Notes: generated from the letters alone by a model not told the origin. 64,000 bases of DNA from Propioniciclava tarda (GCF_900182665.1 NZ_FXTL01000013.1:1-64000); one strand, 5' to 3'; counted from the first letter of the stretch, positions 1 to 8,574 are shown. Made by a program: numbers and translations.

Positions 1-88
1 CCCCGAACGCGTCACCATCAACGACCCCGCGAAACGAATCCCGAACTACCAACCTCAGAAGGCTTGAGACGTCTCATTTGACTTGACA
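1..88. mobile_element. Right end of an unidentified insertion sequence inserted in IS110
   Basis: The IS110-family protein stops matching its family right after the GLTP motif, at about position 95. From there to the left edge the DNA is foreign to IS110. Read outward, the presumed terminus is TGTCAAGTCAAATGAGACG (rc of 70-88), a TG-starting end as in many IS families. The boundary is inferred from loss of protein similarity, so it may be off by several bases. Confidence 0.35.
2..67 (+). CDS. C-terminal end of an unidentified protein, probably an IS transposase
   Basis: An open frame enters from the left edge and ends at TGA 65-67, with final residues NDPAKRIPNYQPQKA. Its stop lies about 20 bases before an IS-like end (TTGACA near 83-88) that breaks the IS110 transposase gene to its right, so it is most likely the transposase of that second element. 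I do not recognise the family from 21 residues. The stop sits in the perfect 12-bp palindrome TGAGACGTCTCA (65-76). Confidence 0.3.
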   Translation, partial: PERVTINDPAKRIPNYQPQKA

Positions 89-867
89 ACTTCCGGGGTC
101 AACCCGACGAACGCCCCGATCGTGTTCCCCGTGAACCGTGTCCAGTCGCCGATCTCGACAGCGAGCCCGAACGCGGTCAACGTCGCGACCCCGCGCAGGC
201 ATCCGAGCCGACGGACCACACCGGTGAACTCGCTGTCAGCCGCCAACGCCTCGATCTGGGTATCCAACCTGGCTCGCAGGGCCGTCGTGGACAACAGATC
301 GTCGTAGTAGGCGTCGAAGGTGGCCTTGGTTTGGGCGTTGTCGAAACGCTGCTGTTGGAGCCAACGGTCATGGACCCCGGTCCACGCCGCCCCGCCGGAA
401 TACACCAGCCCGTGTCGCAGCAACAGCTTCGACAACCGATGCCGGGCCCGCATCAGATCCCCGCGGCAGTCTTCCCGGGCACGGACCAGGTCCCTGGCCG
501 CTTCCTGTTCCACGCTCGGAACGGTGACCGCCACGATCTGATCCATGCGCAACAGACGAGCAAGATGCAGGGCGTCACGCCGGTCGGTCTTCACCCGGTC
601 GCCCGGGGGACGCTGCAACTTCGACGGGGCCGCCACCACACACCTGACCTGCGCTTGGGTGATCGCCCGGTACAACCCGAACCCGGTCGGGCCCGCCTCA
701 TAGGCGACAGCGACGTCCCCGGGGAGCCCGGCCAGCCAGCCCAGCACCTCCCGATAATCGGGCGACAGGCGCGCCTCCACCACCTCACCGGTCACCGTGT
801 CCAACGCCGCCGCCACCACGCTGCGGGCGTGCACATCCAGACCAACACTCGTACGCTCACTGAACAC
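55..867 (-). pseudogene. IS110-family transposase, C-terminally truncated
   Basis: The 270-residue product starts at GTG 867 and shows the RuvC-like DEDD domain of IS110 transposases: D11 (GLDVH), E57 (YEAGPTG), D95 and D98 (KTDRRDA). The helical middle part follows, and then the transposase_20 domain begins (GAFVGLTP). Family members run to about 350-420 residues, and the catalytic serine region of the C-terminal domain is missing here. The last 12 residues (after GLTP) are encoded by the interrupting element at the left edge. The enzyme should be inactive. The remaining 3' part may lie left of the window. Confidence 0.85.
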
Positions 868-985
868 CGGGGCCCCCTAACAGACGCATGTCGGCAAGGC
901 CAGACAAAACCTGACTGGCAACCCACGCATCGTTACGTCAAGGAGGCCCCGGCCGACAACCCCTATCGGGGTCACACATACCGTC
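89..985 (-). mobile_element. IS110-family element (interrupted), left end plus most of transposase
   Basis: The element comprises the truncated transposase and about 115 bases upstream of it, up to the point near 980-990 where the neighbouring glycosyltransferase frame breaks. IS110 elements lack long terminal inverted repeats, and none is seen. The upstream end carries a CCCC-GATA-GGGG hairpin (960-971). The element has split the glycosyltransferase gene 986-1684 and was itself split by another IS at about 89, a nested pair. No GGACGCC motif occurs in it, unlike the host DNA. Confidence 0.65.
868..980 (-). ncRNA. Candidate IS110 bridge RNA region
   Basis: In the IS110 group the non-coding segment between the left end and the transposase start encodes the bridge RNA that guides target and donor recognition. 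Here that segment is about 113 bases long on the transposase strand. It starts with a strong stem-loop (CCCC, GATA loop, GGGG; 960-971) and has further short pairing potential. The assignment rests on position and family knowledge. Loop sequences matching donor and target were not worked out. Confidence 0.35.
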
Positions 986-1684
986 TAGTGGTTCGACTTT
1001 GGCGAGCGCCCGATCAACGCGAATCTGCTCATCGGAGTCAGCAAAGCGGGTATCGCCGCCGATCACTAACCTGACGCCGCCCAGATCTCGAGAGTTCAGC
1101 ATCTCAAGAGCTTCGGCGAGAACCACGATGCCCTTCGCCTCCGTCGTCCTGCCCAGAAACCCGATTCGGTGGGGTAGGCCCGGGGCGGGGTCGATGACCG
1201 GGAGCGGAAAGTCGTGAACCCGGTTCCACAAGACCGTCGGCTCCATCTGGGAAAAAGCCCACGAGTTCTTCAGACGCGTCGCCATGTCATGAGAGGGACA
1301 AAGCACGGCGAGGCAACCGGCCCTCGCCGCAAAGGACGCAGCCCACTGGGCTCGAGACTGGGGTGGTTGATGAAGGTGCAGGACGCGGTTACGGCGTCCG
1401 GCGGTAGCCACTCCCGGCACGAGCCCGTTGCGCCACAGCAGGCCCTGCCGCTCGGCGGCCTCCCAGGCTCGGAGGTTGGCCAGGTAGGCGCGCCGCCCCT
1501 GGCCCTTGATGGCGATCGTCCGGAAGCCGGAGCTGCGCGCTCGGCGAACCACCCCGTCGGGGGTGGCCGGGGCGACGACGGTGACATCGTGGCCGAGCTC
1601 GCGGGCAGCCAGCGCAAGGGCCAGCAGCATCTCCTCGCCGCCGCCGATGTCGCCGTTATTGGACGCGAACGTGATCAGCGCCAT
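986..1684 (-). pseudogene. GT4-like glycosyltransferase, 3' end lost to IS110 insertion
   Basis: The frame starts at ATG 1684 (MALITFASNNGDIGGGEEM, with the Gly-rich N-terminal loop of GT-B enzymes). It reaches the second Rossmann domain (IGFLGRTTEAKG, about residues 165-176) and then runs into IS110 DNA near 985, where about 13 foreign residues precede a stop at 938. GT4 enzymes are usually about 350-400 residues, so the sugar-nucleotide-binding E-X7-E region is absent. Its start overlaps the end of the next gene (1675-2544) by 10 bases, so the two were translationally coupled in one polysaccharide operon. Confidence 0.75.
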
Positions 1685-2544
1685 GGCGCGTACACCTCGG
1701 CGATGCGGGCGGTCATGGTGGCGACCGTGGGCCAGCCTGGCTTGAGGACCGGTCGGCGATCCGGCTGGAGCCCCTGCTCAGCCATCGCCGCGGCCACCGC
1801 GGACGGGTCGTCCGGGTCGGCGAGACACTGTGGTGGCAAGATCTCGGGGTTGCCGCCGACCCCCGACGCGACGACCCCGCGGCCGTGGGCGACGGCGTCC
1901 AGCAGCGAATAGGAGCAGTTCTCCCACACCGAGAGCTGCACGAGGACGTCCGTCTCCGACAGCACGGCCGGAGCTTGGACGTAGCCGGGGAAGCTGACGG
2001 CGTCCGCGATGCCCAGCCGGGCGGCGTCCTGGCGAAGCTGACCATCGAGCGGTCCCGTGCCGGCGACGGTCAGGGTCGCCGCCGGGTGGGTCGCGCGCAG
2101 CTGGCCGAACGCGCGCAGCAGGTCGCCCAGGCGCTTCTCGGGCGCCAGGCGCGCGATGGACGCGAACCTCAACCCCGGCTCGGACGGGGCGGCGGCATCG
2201 AGGGGGTCAACCCCGTTGGGGATCACCGTGATCGGTTGCCGAGGATGCCACTTGGCCGCCATCGCGGTGCGCGTCGCGTCCGACACCGCGATCACCGCGT
2301 CGAAGCGCCGCAGCCGAGCGGTGTGCAGCAGAGCCTTGGCCGAACTGCGGGTCTTCGTGCCGTGGTAGACGAGGTCGTCCGCGGCGATGCCGTGCTCCGT
2401 CGTCACCAGGGCCATCGGCAGCCCGACCGTGGCCAGGGCTGCGGCCACGTCGGCGTACGACAGGTGCGTGTGGACGATGGCCGGGCGGAGCCGGCGGACG
2501 GCGTCCCGCAGAGACGTCAGCGACGTGCGCAGGTCGACGTCCGC
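1675..2544 (-). pseudogene. GT4 glycosyltransferase, 5' end deleted
   Basis: The C-terminal half of a GT4 enzyme is clear: IPNGVDP, the domain start RFASIARLAPEKRLGDLL, FPGYV, and the donor-binding stretch ENCSYSLLDAVAHGRGVVAS. Translation upstream of the first internal start continues as family-like sequence (RPAIVHTHLSYADVAAALA) to about 2540. Beyond that the frame becomes unrelated Arg-rich sequence and hits a stop. Roughly the first 60-80 residues and the promoter are missing. The upstream junction is with a second 5'-truncated gene pointing the other way (2539-2925). Confidence 0.7.
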
Positions 2545-2925
2545 ACGCTGGCGTCCGGCGCGGCCTGGTCGGTGCCTGTCCTCGCCTTCGTGGCTGCGGC
2601 TCCGGCGCTCGCGGCTTTGTGCCTGCCTTGTGCGTCGTTCCTTTCAACACTGGCCTACACGGTGACCGAGACTCAGATCACCATCAGCTGGGCGGACCAA
2701 CTGTGTAACGGTCAGCCATCGATCCGTTTCCTCGTCGGTACGGGGAATAACGGTGCTGGGGCTGTGTATACAGCGACTGGAAGTTCCTCGATCACCGGAC
2801 CGGTTAACAATCTGCTGACGGTCACCTTCCCGGCCAGCGCGTTCACCGCCAGCGGCGGGTCGGTCACCATCAAAGCCGACAAGAGGGCCTTCACCACCGC
2901 GACTCCGACGTCGCTGTGCGTCTAG
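2539..2925 (+). pseudogene. Secreted protein, 5' end missing
   Basis: The open frame contains a Sec-type hydrophobic segment typical of actinobacterial exported proteins (ASGAAWSVPVLAFVAAAPALA). A mature part of about 100 residues follows, rich in Thr, Ser and Gly, with three Cys and beta-strand-like repeats. There is no start codon in frame between the start of this similarity and the glycosyltransferase remnant, so the initiation region was lost. The stop TAG at 2923-2925 lies in the CTAG used as target by the IS630 element. No function can be named. Confidence 0.55.
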
Positions 2926-4045
2926 TGCGGCGTGTCGTTAGTCATTGATGGGTTGGTGTTTGGGATGATGGGGCATGGCGAATCGTCCTGCTCCTGCCTT
3001 GGTGTTGCGTGAGGGTGATCTGGAGCAGTTGTCCCGGATCGTTCGGTCGACGGCGGAGCGGGCTGGGTTGGTGCAGCGGTCGCGGATCGTGTTGCTGGCC
3101 GCGGAGGGGCTGGCGAACGAGACGATCGCGGAGCGGGTCGGGGTGGCCCGGAACACGGTGCTGGCGTGGCGCCGCCGGTATACGCAGTCCGGGCTGATGG
3201 GCTTGGCGGATCAGGCCCGCTCGGGTCGGCCACGCAGGATCGATCACCGCAAGATCGTGTCGGCGACGTTGAAGCCGCCGCCGAAGAAGTACGGAGTGAC
3301 GCACTGGTCGAGCCGGCTCTTGGGCAAGCATCTGGGGATCGGGAACTCCACGGTCGCGACCGCGTGGCGGGAGTACGGGGTACAGCCGTGGAGGTCGGAG
3401 ACGTTCCGGTTCTCGACGGATCCGGAGCTGGTCGGCAAGGTGAACGACGTGGTCGGGTTGTACCTGAATCCGCCGGAGAACGCGATCGTGCTGTGCGTGG
3501 ACGAGAAGTCCCAGATTCAGGCGTTGGACCGGACCGCCCCGTTGTTACCGATGCGGGAAGGCTCGTGCGAGAAACGGACCCACGATTACGTCCGGCACGG
3601 CACCTCGACGTTGTTCGCCGCCCTGGAGATCGCCACCGGCAGAGTGACCGGCGCGGTCAAGCCGCGGCACCGCAACACCGAGTTCCTGGCGTTCCTCAAA
3701 CAAGTGGCCCGTGCCTACCCCGACACCGAGCTGCACCTCGTCATGGACAACTACGCCGCTCACAAGCACCCGAACGTGAAGGCCTGGCTGGAGGCACACC
3801 CGCGCGTGCACTGCCACTTCACCCCGACCCACGCCTCCTGGATGAACCTGGTCGAGGTCTGGTTCGGCATCATCGAACGCCAAACCATCCACCGCGGCAC
3901 CTTCCGCTCGGTCAAAGACCTCAACGCCAAGATCCGCGCCTTCATCACCGGCTGGAACGACCGCTGCCACCCCTTCATCTGGACCAAGACCGCCGACCAG
4001 ATCCTCAAGAAAGCCAAACGCTCAACAACCTCAGAAACGCCGCAC
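2925..4045 (+). mobile_element. IS630-family insertion sequence, complete
   Basis: The element is 1121 bp with imperfect terminal inverted repeats beginning GTGCGGCGT (2925-2933) and ending ACGCCGCAC (4037-4045). It is flanked by TA at 2923-2924 and 4046-4047, the TA target duplication of the IS630/Tc1 group. The reconstructed target is CTAG. It encodes one transposase frame. It contains no copy of the GGACGCC motif, consistent with recent arrival. Confidence 0.9.
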
Positions 4046-4048
4046 TAG
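2975..4048 (+). CDS. IS630-family transposase
   Basis: This 357-residue DDE transposase has an N-terminal helix-turn-helix (about residues 35-70, GLANETIAERVGVARNTVLA). A winged-helix part (ARSGRPRR...) and the catalytic core follow, with D176 (CVDEKSQ), D258 (VMDNYAAH) and E294 (SWMNLVEVWFG). The full length and all three acids are present, so it should be active. The last codon CAC ends exactly at the element's end. The stop TAG is made from the duplicated TA plus a host G, so termination depends on the target site. Confidence 0.93.
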   Translation: MANRPAPALVLREGDLEQLSRIVRSTAERAGLVQRSRIVLLAAEGLANETIAERVGVARNTVLAWRRRYTQSGLMGLADQARSGRPRRIDHRKIVSATLKPPPKKYGVTHWSSRLLGKHLGIGNSTVATAWREYGVQPWRSETFRFSTDPELVGKVNDVVGLYLNPPENAIVLCVDEKSQIQALDRTAPLLPMREGSCEKRTHDYVRHGTSTLFAALEIATGRVTGAVKPRHRNTEFLAFLKQVARAYPDTELHLVMDNYAAHKHPNVKAWLEAHPRVHCHFTPTHASWMNLVEVWFGIIERQTIHRGTFRSVKDLNAKIRAFITGWNDRCHPFIWTKTADQILKKAKRSTTSETPH

Positions 4049-5412
4049 CCCTGCTCCTGCAGCTGCCCCCGGTCGCGCAACTCTGACACGATTTGGGCGT
4101 GCAGGCGCTCGTCGATGACGAACTTGCGCCGGTAGATCAGGTAGCTGATGACGATCAGCACCGCCGGGAACTGCAGCATCATCAGCTTGACGCCCCACAC
4201 GCCGCCGGGTGACACGTCAGCCGGCCCGCTGGCGCCGTTGACCCCGGTGAAGATGAGGGTGATGCCGACGATCGCGGTCGACAGGGCGCCCCCCACCTTG
4301 TTGATGAAGGGCTGGACGGCGAAGGTGACGGCTCCGCTGCGGACGCCGAGTTTCCACTGGCCGTAGTCCACGCAGTCGGTGATGAAGCCGATCATCAGGA
4401 TCACGATGAACGAGTCGCCGATGAAGAGCATCAGTCCGCACACCGAGAGCACGATCATGTTCATGGGCGCGAAGAAGAAGATCAGATACCCGGCCACGAT
4501 CACCGCCATCGAGCCGGTGTAGAGCTGCTTCCGGCTGAAGCGTCGGCGCGCCAGGGGGAACAACAGGAAGCCCAGCACCATCCCGACGCCCAAGATGGCG
4601 CCGAACGGCGTGTACATCGCGGCGTCCCCGTAGATGTACTTGAAGAAGTACGGGCCGAAGGTCGTGGTGGTCACATAGCCGGTCTGGAACAGGACCATCG
4701 AGATGGCCGTCCAGAGCAGCTGGTCGTTCTTGCGGACGGCGTCGAACACCTCGCGCGGCCGGACGTGACGCTCGGGGACGATCAGCTGTCGCTGGTCGAC
4801 ACCGACGAGGGTCACCAGCTGGCCCAGGATCATCACGACCACGACGCCGACCGCGAACAGCGTCCAGGCCCGGACGCCTCCGCCCAGGGCCGCCGTCACG
4901 GGCATGATGCCCACCACGACGGAGAAGAGGCCGATGGTCGCGAAGATCTTGGCGAGAGAACTGATCCGTTCGCGCTCCTTCTGGTTCGTCGTTAGCGCCT
5001 GGACGAACGACCAATAAGGGATGTCGTTCGCCGAGAACGAGAAACTCCAGACGATGTACAGCAGCGTGAACGCGAGGACGAAGGCGCCCTCGCGTAGCCC
5101 GAAGTCGGTGAACAGCAGCACCGTGGCCGACGCCGACACGAGCATGCCGATCGCGATCCACGGCTTGTACGGGCCCCAGCGCGTGCGGGTGTTGTCGACC
5201 AGCGCCCCGATGGCGAAGTCGCCCACGGCGTCCAGGAGGCGGACGGCCAGGATGAGCCCCATCAACAGCCCGAGCGTCCAGTTGGACACGTGGACCGCGT
5301 CGGTGATGAACACGATCAGGAACATGCTGACCAGGCCGTACACCATGTCGCGGCCGATCGTGCCGATCGCGAAGCTCCAGCGATTGCGGAGGACGGAGGG
5401 CGTTGCGGTCAT
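4045..5412 (-). CDS. GPH-family sugar:cation symporter
   Basis: This 455-residue inner-membrane transporter of the glycoside-pentoside-hexuronide family (MelB/XynB-like, 12 membrane segments) carries the family hallmark D61-GD-IGALVDNT followed by RWGPYKPW (residues 78-85). It lies 46 bases downstream of the GH1 beta-glucosidase on the same strand and probably imports the disaccharide or glucoside that enzyme cleaves. It also has a promoter of its own immediately before the ATG. Its TAG stop uses the TA duplicated by the IS630 insertion, so the insertion left the protein intact. Confidence 0.88.
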   Translation of the reverse strand: MTATPSVLRNRWSFAIGTIGRDMVYGLVSMFLIVFITDAVHVSNWTLGLLMGLILAVRLLDAVGDFAIGALVDNTRTRWGPYKPWIAIGMLVSASATVLLFTDFGLREGAFVLAFTLLYIVWSFSFSANDIPYWSFVQALTTNQKERERISSLAKIFATIGLFSVVVGIMPVTAALGGGVRAWTLFAVGVVVVMILGQLVTLVGVDQRQLIVPERHVRPREVFDAVRKNDQLLWTAISMVLFQTGYVTTTTFGPYFFKYIYGDAAMYTPFGAILGVGMVLGFLLFPLARRRFSRKQLYTGSMAVIVAGYLIFFFAPMNMIVLSVCGLMLFIGDSFIVILMIGFITDCVDYGQWKLGVRSGAVTFAVQPFINKVGGALSTAIVGITLIFTGVNGASGPADVSPGGVWGVKLMMLQFPAVLIVISYLIYRRKFVIDERLHAQIVSELRDRGQLQEQG

Positions 5413-5418
5413 GCGAGC

Positions 5419-5424
5419 AAGGTA
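5419..5424 (-). promoter_or_regulatory. -10 hexamer of leaderless promoter (symporter)
   Basis: On the minus strand TACCTT is followed by 6 bases and the ATG at 5412. No Shine-Dalgarno sequence lies in between, so transcription should start at or next to the ATG. Confidence 0.5.
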
Positions 5425-5458
5425 CCGCCGAGCGGCCGTCCGATCGCGGATGCGGACG

Positions 5459-6742
5459 TCAACCGTTGAGGCGGTACCGCGACGGCGCCACCCAGCGTTG
5501 GTAGGCGTCCGAGGTCACCCCGGCGTGGGCGATGACGTCGGCGAAGAAACGTCCGGACGGGCGCACCCGCCGCTCCTGGGTGGCGAAGTCGAGCTCGACC
5601 AATCCGAAGCGGGCGGTTTGCCCTTCGGCCCACTCCCAGTTGTCGGTGAACGTCCAGTGGTAGTAGCGCTCGATGGGCAGGCCCGAGTCTGCGACCGCCT
5701 TGAGGTGGTCGTAGAGGTACCTCGAGCGGAAGGCGTCCGAGGCGTCCGCCGTGCCGTTCTCGGTGATGTAGATGGGACCGGGGTAGAGGGCCGAGTAGCG
5801 CCGGGCCAGGTCGGCGAGCCCGCGCGGGTAGATCTGCCAGCCCAGGTCGTTGACCGCGACCTTGGACGCCGTCTTCAGGTTCGGCCCGGACGCGAGATCG
5901 CGGCTGTAGTAGTTGATGCCGAGGAAGTCGTAGTAGGTCCCCGGCCGGACGCCCCGCGGTTGCACCAGCGGCGCCAGGAAGCGTCCGCGGCAGAGCGCTC
6001 GGGTGATCGCCCCTTGGAAGAGGTATTCGGTGGACGCCGCGGCGGCCCGGTCGAGCGGGTTCCGTACGTGCGCTGGATCGAAGACGCGCAGGTGGTTGGC
6101 GACGCCGACCTTCGCGTGCGGCTGCAGGGCATGGATGCGCTCGTAGGCGGCGATGTGCGCCCGCGCCATGCCGGTCAACGCCGCGAGCATGTCGCGCGTG
6201 GAGCGGCGTCCGGGCGGCCAGGTGCCCTGGCGGTAGCCGTAGTACGCGAACACGTTGGGCTCGTTGATGGTGATCCATTCGTCGGCCAGCCCCGCGAACT
6301 CGCTCACCACCCGGTCGACGTAGCGGACGAACGCCTCGTGCGACCCCTCGACCGCGAACCCGCCGCTCTCGGAGAACCAGCCCGGATCGTTGAAGTGATG
6401 CAGGGTCACCAGGGGTTTGATGCCCCGGTCACGCAGCAGCCGCAGTTCGCGCCGGTAGTGCCCGAGCGCAGCCTCGTCGAAGTGTCCGTCCGCCGGCTCG
6501 ATCCGCGCCCACTCCAGGCCCAGCCGGTAGTGCTTGATGCCGAGGGACGCCATCAGGTCGGCGTCCGCCTCGATGCGGTTCCAGTGGTCGGCGGCGACCT
6601 CGGGCGTCGAGCCGTCGACGGCGGCCCCCGTCGCCGCCCAGCGGTGCCAGATCGTGTCGGCGCGCCCGCCCTCGATCTGCGTGGCGGCAGTCGCCACGCC
6701 CAGTTCGCAGCCGCCGAGGGAGAACGCCGGGTTGGGAGCCAT
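5459..6742 (-). CDS. GH1 beta-glucosidase
   Basis: This 427-residue family 1 glycoside hydrolase has a (beta/alpha)8 barrel and is cytoplasmic (no signal peptide). The acid/base is E161 in WITINEPNV and the nucleophile is E328 in YITENGTAD. The aglycone/glycone motif WTFTDNWEWAEG follows. Length is slightly short for the family (usually 440-480). It hydrolyses beta-glucosides or beta-galactosides, and the exact sugar cannot be read from the sequence. It precedes the GPH symporter in the same direction, forming a small uptake-and-cleavage unit. Confidence 0.93.
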   Translation of the reverse strand: MAPNPAFSLGGCELGVATAATQIEGGRADTIWHRWAATGAAVDGSTPEVAADHWNRIEADADLMASLGIKHYRLGLEWARIEPADGHFDEAALGHYRRELRLLRDRGIKPLVTLHHFNDPGWFSESGGFAVEGSHEAFVRYVDRVVSEFAGLADEWITINEPNVFAYYGYRQGTWPPGRRSTRDMLAALTGMARAHIAAYERIHALQPHAKVGVANHLRVFDPAHVRNPLDRAAAASTEYLFQGAITRALCRGRFLAPLVQPRGVRPGTYYDFLGINYYSRDLASGPNLKTASKVAVNDLGWQIYPRGLADLARRYSALYPGPIYITENGTADASDAFRSRYLYDHLKAVADSGLPIERYYHWTFTDNWEWAEGQTARFGLVELDFATQERRVRPSGRFFADVIAHAGVTSDAYQRWVAPSRYRLNG

Positions 6743-6748
6743 AGCGCG

Positions 6749-6754
6749 AGCCTA
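6749..6754 (-). promoter_or_regulatory. -10 hexamer of leaderless promoter (GH1)
   Basis: TAGGCT on the minus strand, 6 bases before ATG 6742. The first three bases of the hexamer are also the TAG stop codon of the upstream YwiC-like gene (6752-6754). Confidence 0.55.
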
Positions 6755-7537
6755 GGCGAACGCCACGATGAGCAGGATGGCCGCGCAGAAGACGACTTCC
6801 GCCAGCCCGATCTGCCTCGGGGTGGCCGGACGCCGAAGGCGCGGCACCGCCCCCGCGCGGGCCGTCAGCAGGACGAAGAGGGCGGCCCACCACGAACTGG
6901 CGGCTCCCCGCGTCGCGAGCACCCCGGCCCCCGCCGCGACCAGCGCGTGCCAGCCCACGGACGCCGCGTAGAACGCCCGGCTGCCCCGCTCGCGGATGTT
7001 GGTCTTGACGTACAGCACGGTGCCGAAGAAGTAGGCGAACACGAGCGCGGCGGTCGCGACGGTGAACCGGACCTGCGGCGTCCATGCCAGCAGGCCGCCG
7101 GGATCGGGGAAGCGGACCACCACCGTGAGCACGGACGCCGCCAGGGTCGTCAGAGCGCCGCCGATCGTCGCGCGCTCGCGGCGCTGGGCCGCGAGGGCGG
7201 AGGCCGGGACGATCAGCACGCCGAACACGGGCGCCCAGCCGACGATCCGCTTGTCGGCCAGCGCCAGGGTCGCCAGCCCTACGGCCACGGTGATCAGGGT
7301 GTAGACCACGAGCGCCCGGTGATACTCGCCGCGACGGGCGGGGGCGGCCTTGAGCCAGCCGGAGGCGGCGTTGAACGTGAAGTACCCGATCAGCCAGAAG
7401 AAGGCCAGGGGCAGCAGGAACAGCTCCCAGCTGACGCCGTCGCGGACGCGCAACAGCAGCCCGACAAGGTACGGGACCACCAACATGGCCCACGCGCCAT
7501 GCTGCTGGGGGATCCAGCCGCCCCGCCGTCTCGCCAT
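6752..7537 (-). CDS. YwiC-like family membrane protein
   Basis: This 261-residue integral membrane protein begins MARRRGGWIPQQHGAWAMLV, the conserved QHGAW start of the YwiC-like family, and has about 7-8 hydrophobic segments. ATG 7537 is preceded by a G-rich stretch (AGGGGGCGGG) that can serve as ribosome binding site. Its biochemical role is unknown; in some bacteria such genes sit near nitrate/anaerobic genes, which is not the case here. It is 8 bases downstream of the methyltransferase gene, so the two are probably cotranscribed. Confidence 0.75.
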   Translation of the reverse strand: MARRRGGWIPQQHGAWAMLVVPYLVGLLLRVRDGVSWELFLLPLAFFWLIGYFTFNAASGWLKAAPARRGEYHRALVVYTLITVAVGLATLALADKRIVGWAPVFGVLIVPASALAAQRRERATIGGALTTLAASVLTVVVRFPDPGGLLAWTPQVRFTVATAALVFAYFFGTVLYVKTNIRERGSRAFYAASVGWHALVAAGAGVLATRGAASSWWAALFVLLTARAGAVPRLRRPATPRQIGLAEVVFCAAILLIVAFA

Positions 7538-7545
7538 CCCGCCCC

Positions 7546-8574
7546 CTAACGATGGACCGATCGAGTCACCGTGTAGTGCCGGTCTCGGGCGACGATGCTG
7601 GTCGGACCGACCGACTCGGCCAGGGTGCGGAGGTAGGGCAGGTGGCTGTTGAAGACGCACCAGAACTCGCCGCCCGGACGGAGCACGCGGCCGGCGTCCG
7701 CGATGGCGTCCAGCGTCGGGGTCGAGTCCTTGGCCGCGCCGTCGTGGAAGGGCGGGTTGGTGACGATCAGCTCCAGGGACGCCTCGGCGGCCCAGCCGAG
7801 CCCGTCGCGTTGGACCACGGTCACCTGCTGGTCGTTCGCCTCGGCCGTGAGCCGGGTCGAGTCGACCGCCGCCCAGGACACGTCGGACGCCGTGGTCGCC
7901 CACCCTCGGCGAGCCAGCCAGGTCGCCACGATGCCCGAGCCGCAGCCCAGATCGAGGGCCCTCCCCGCTCCGCTGGCTGAGCCGGCCGAAGCCCGCGGCA
8001 GGGATCGCTCTAAGGCGTCCACGAGCAGGGCCGTTCCGGCGTCCAGTCTGTTGGTGTTGAAGACCCGGCCGTGCGCCCAGACGGTGAGGTCGAGCGCGGG
8101 GAGGTGTCGCGACCGGGGCCAAGTCGGCGTGACGTCGAGGCGTCCGGACGCCTCCAGCACGCGGCACTTGTCGCGGCCCCGGCTGGCCCGCACGTCGGCG
8201 AAGTAGCGGCGTAGCACGTCGTTCTGGCTCGTCATCATGTGTTTGACGCGCCCGCCGGCGACGAACCGCAACTCCGGGGAGGCGGACGCCGCGGCGAGCT
8301 GGCACAGATCCTCAAGCGCCCCGAGCGACGTCGGCAGTCGGGCGAGCACGAGCTCCGCCGACCGCACGGCCGGGTCGGTGGGCGAGCTCAGCCCGGACCC
8401 GACGGGCAGCGCGTCGGCGTCCCGGATGTCGTCGCACCAGGCGCGGACGGCGCCGTCGGGGGCGTCGACCACGGCTTGGGTCAGCGCGCCGCCGCGATCG
8501 TCCAGGACGAGCACGCGGCCGCGCAGGTCGCCTGCCTCGTCGAGGATGAGCCGCGCGACGGCGTCCAAAGTCAT
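7546..8574 (-). CDS. RsmC/RlmG-type rRNA guanine-N2 methyltransferase
   Basis: This 342-residue class I methyltransferase has a non-catalytic N-terminal duplicate (about 1-165) and a C-terminal SAM domain. Motif I is ALDLGCGSGIVA and the amine-methylating signature is TNPPFH. This two-domain plan and length match RsmC (16S m2G1207) and RlmG (23S m2G1835); which of the two cannot be told. An upstream in-frame start at 8649 would add a Pro/Arg-rich tail. ATG 8574 (MTLDAVARLI) with GGGAG 8 bases before it is preferred. Confidence 0.82.
   Translation of the reverse strand: MTLDAVARLILDEAGDLRGRVLVLDDRGGALTQAVVDAPDGAVRAWCDDIRDADALPVGSGLSSPTDPAVRSAELVLARLPTSLGALEDLCQLAAASASPELRFVAGGRVKHMMTSQNDVLRRYFADVRASRGRDKCRVLEASGRLDVTPTWPRSRHLPALDLTVWAHGRVFNTNRLDAGTALLVDALERSLPRASAGSASGAGRALDLGCGSGIVATWLARRGWATTASDVSWAAVDSTRLTAEANDQQVTVVQRDGLGWAAEASLELIVTNPPFHDGAAKDSTPTLDAIADAGRVLRPGGEFWCVFNSHLPYLRTLAESVGPTSIVARDRHYTVTRSVHR
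8137..8154. repeat. Highly iterated motif GGACGCC/GGCGTCC (example: 18-bp palindrome)
   Basis: Two copies of the window-wide motif meet head to head here as GAGGCGTCCGGACGCCTC, a perfect palindrome. Hand counts of GGACGCC plus GGCGTCC gave about 10 in 54241-55500, 8 in 17041-18300 and 7 in 22861-23820, that is about 7 per kb. Base composition at 69% GC would give about 0.5 per kb for both strands. The motif occurs on both strands and in all coding frames, e.g. Gly-Arg at 11108, Asp-Ala at 10311 and Arg-Thr-Pro at 32842. It is absent from the IS110 and IS630 elements. Confidence 0.75.

Noticed and set aside
5021-7549. 842-codon plus-strand open frame
   Set aside because: It runs antisense through three well-supported minus-strand genes (symporter, GH1, YwiC), and its product is Arg/Gly/Pro-rich without domains.
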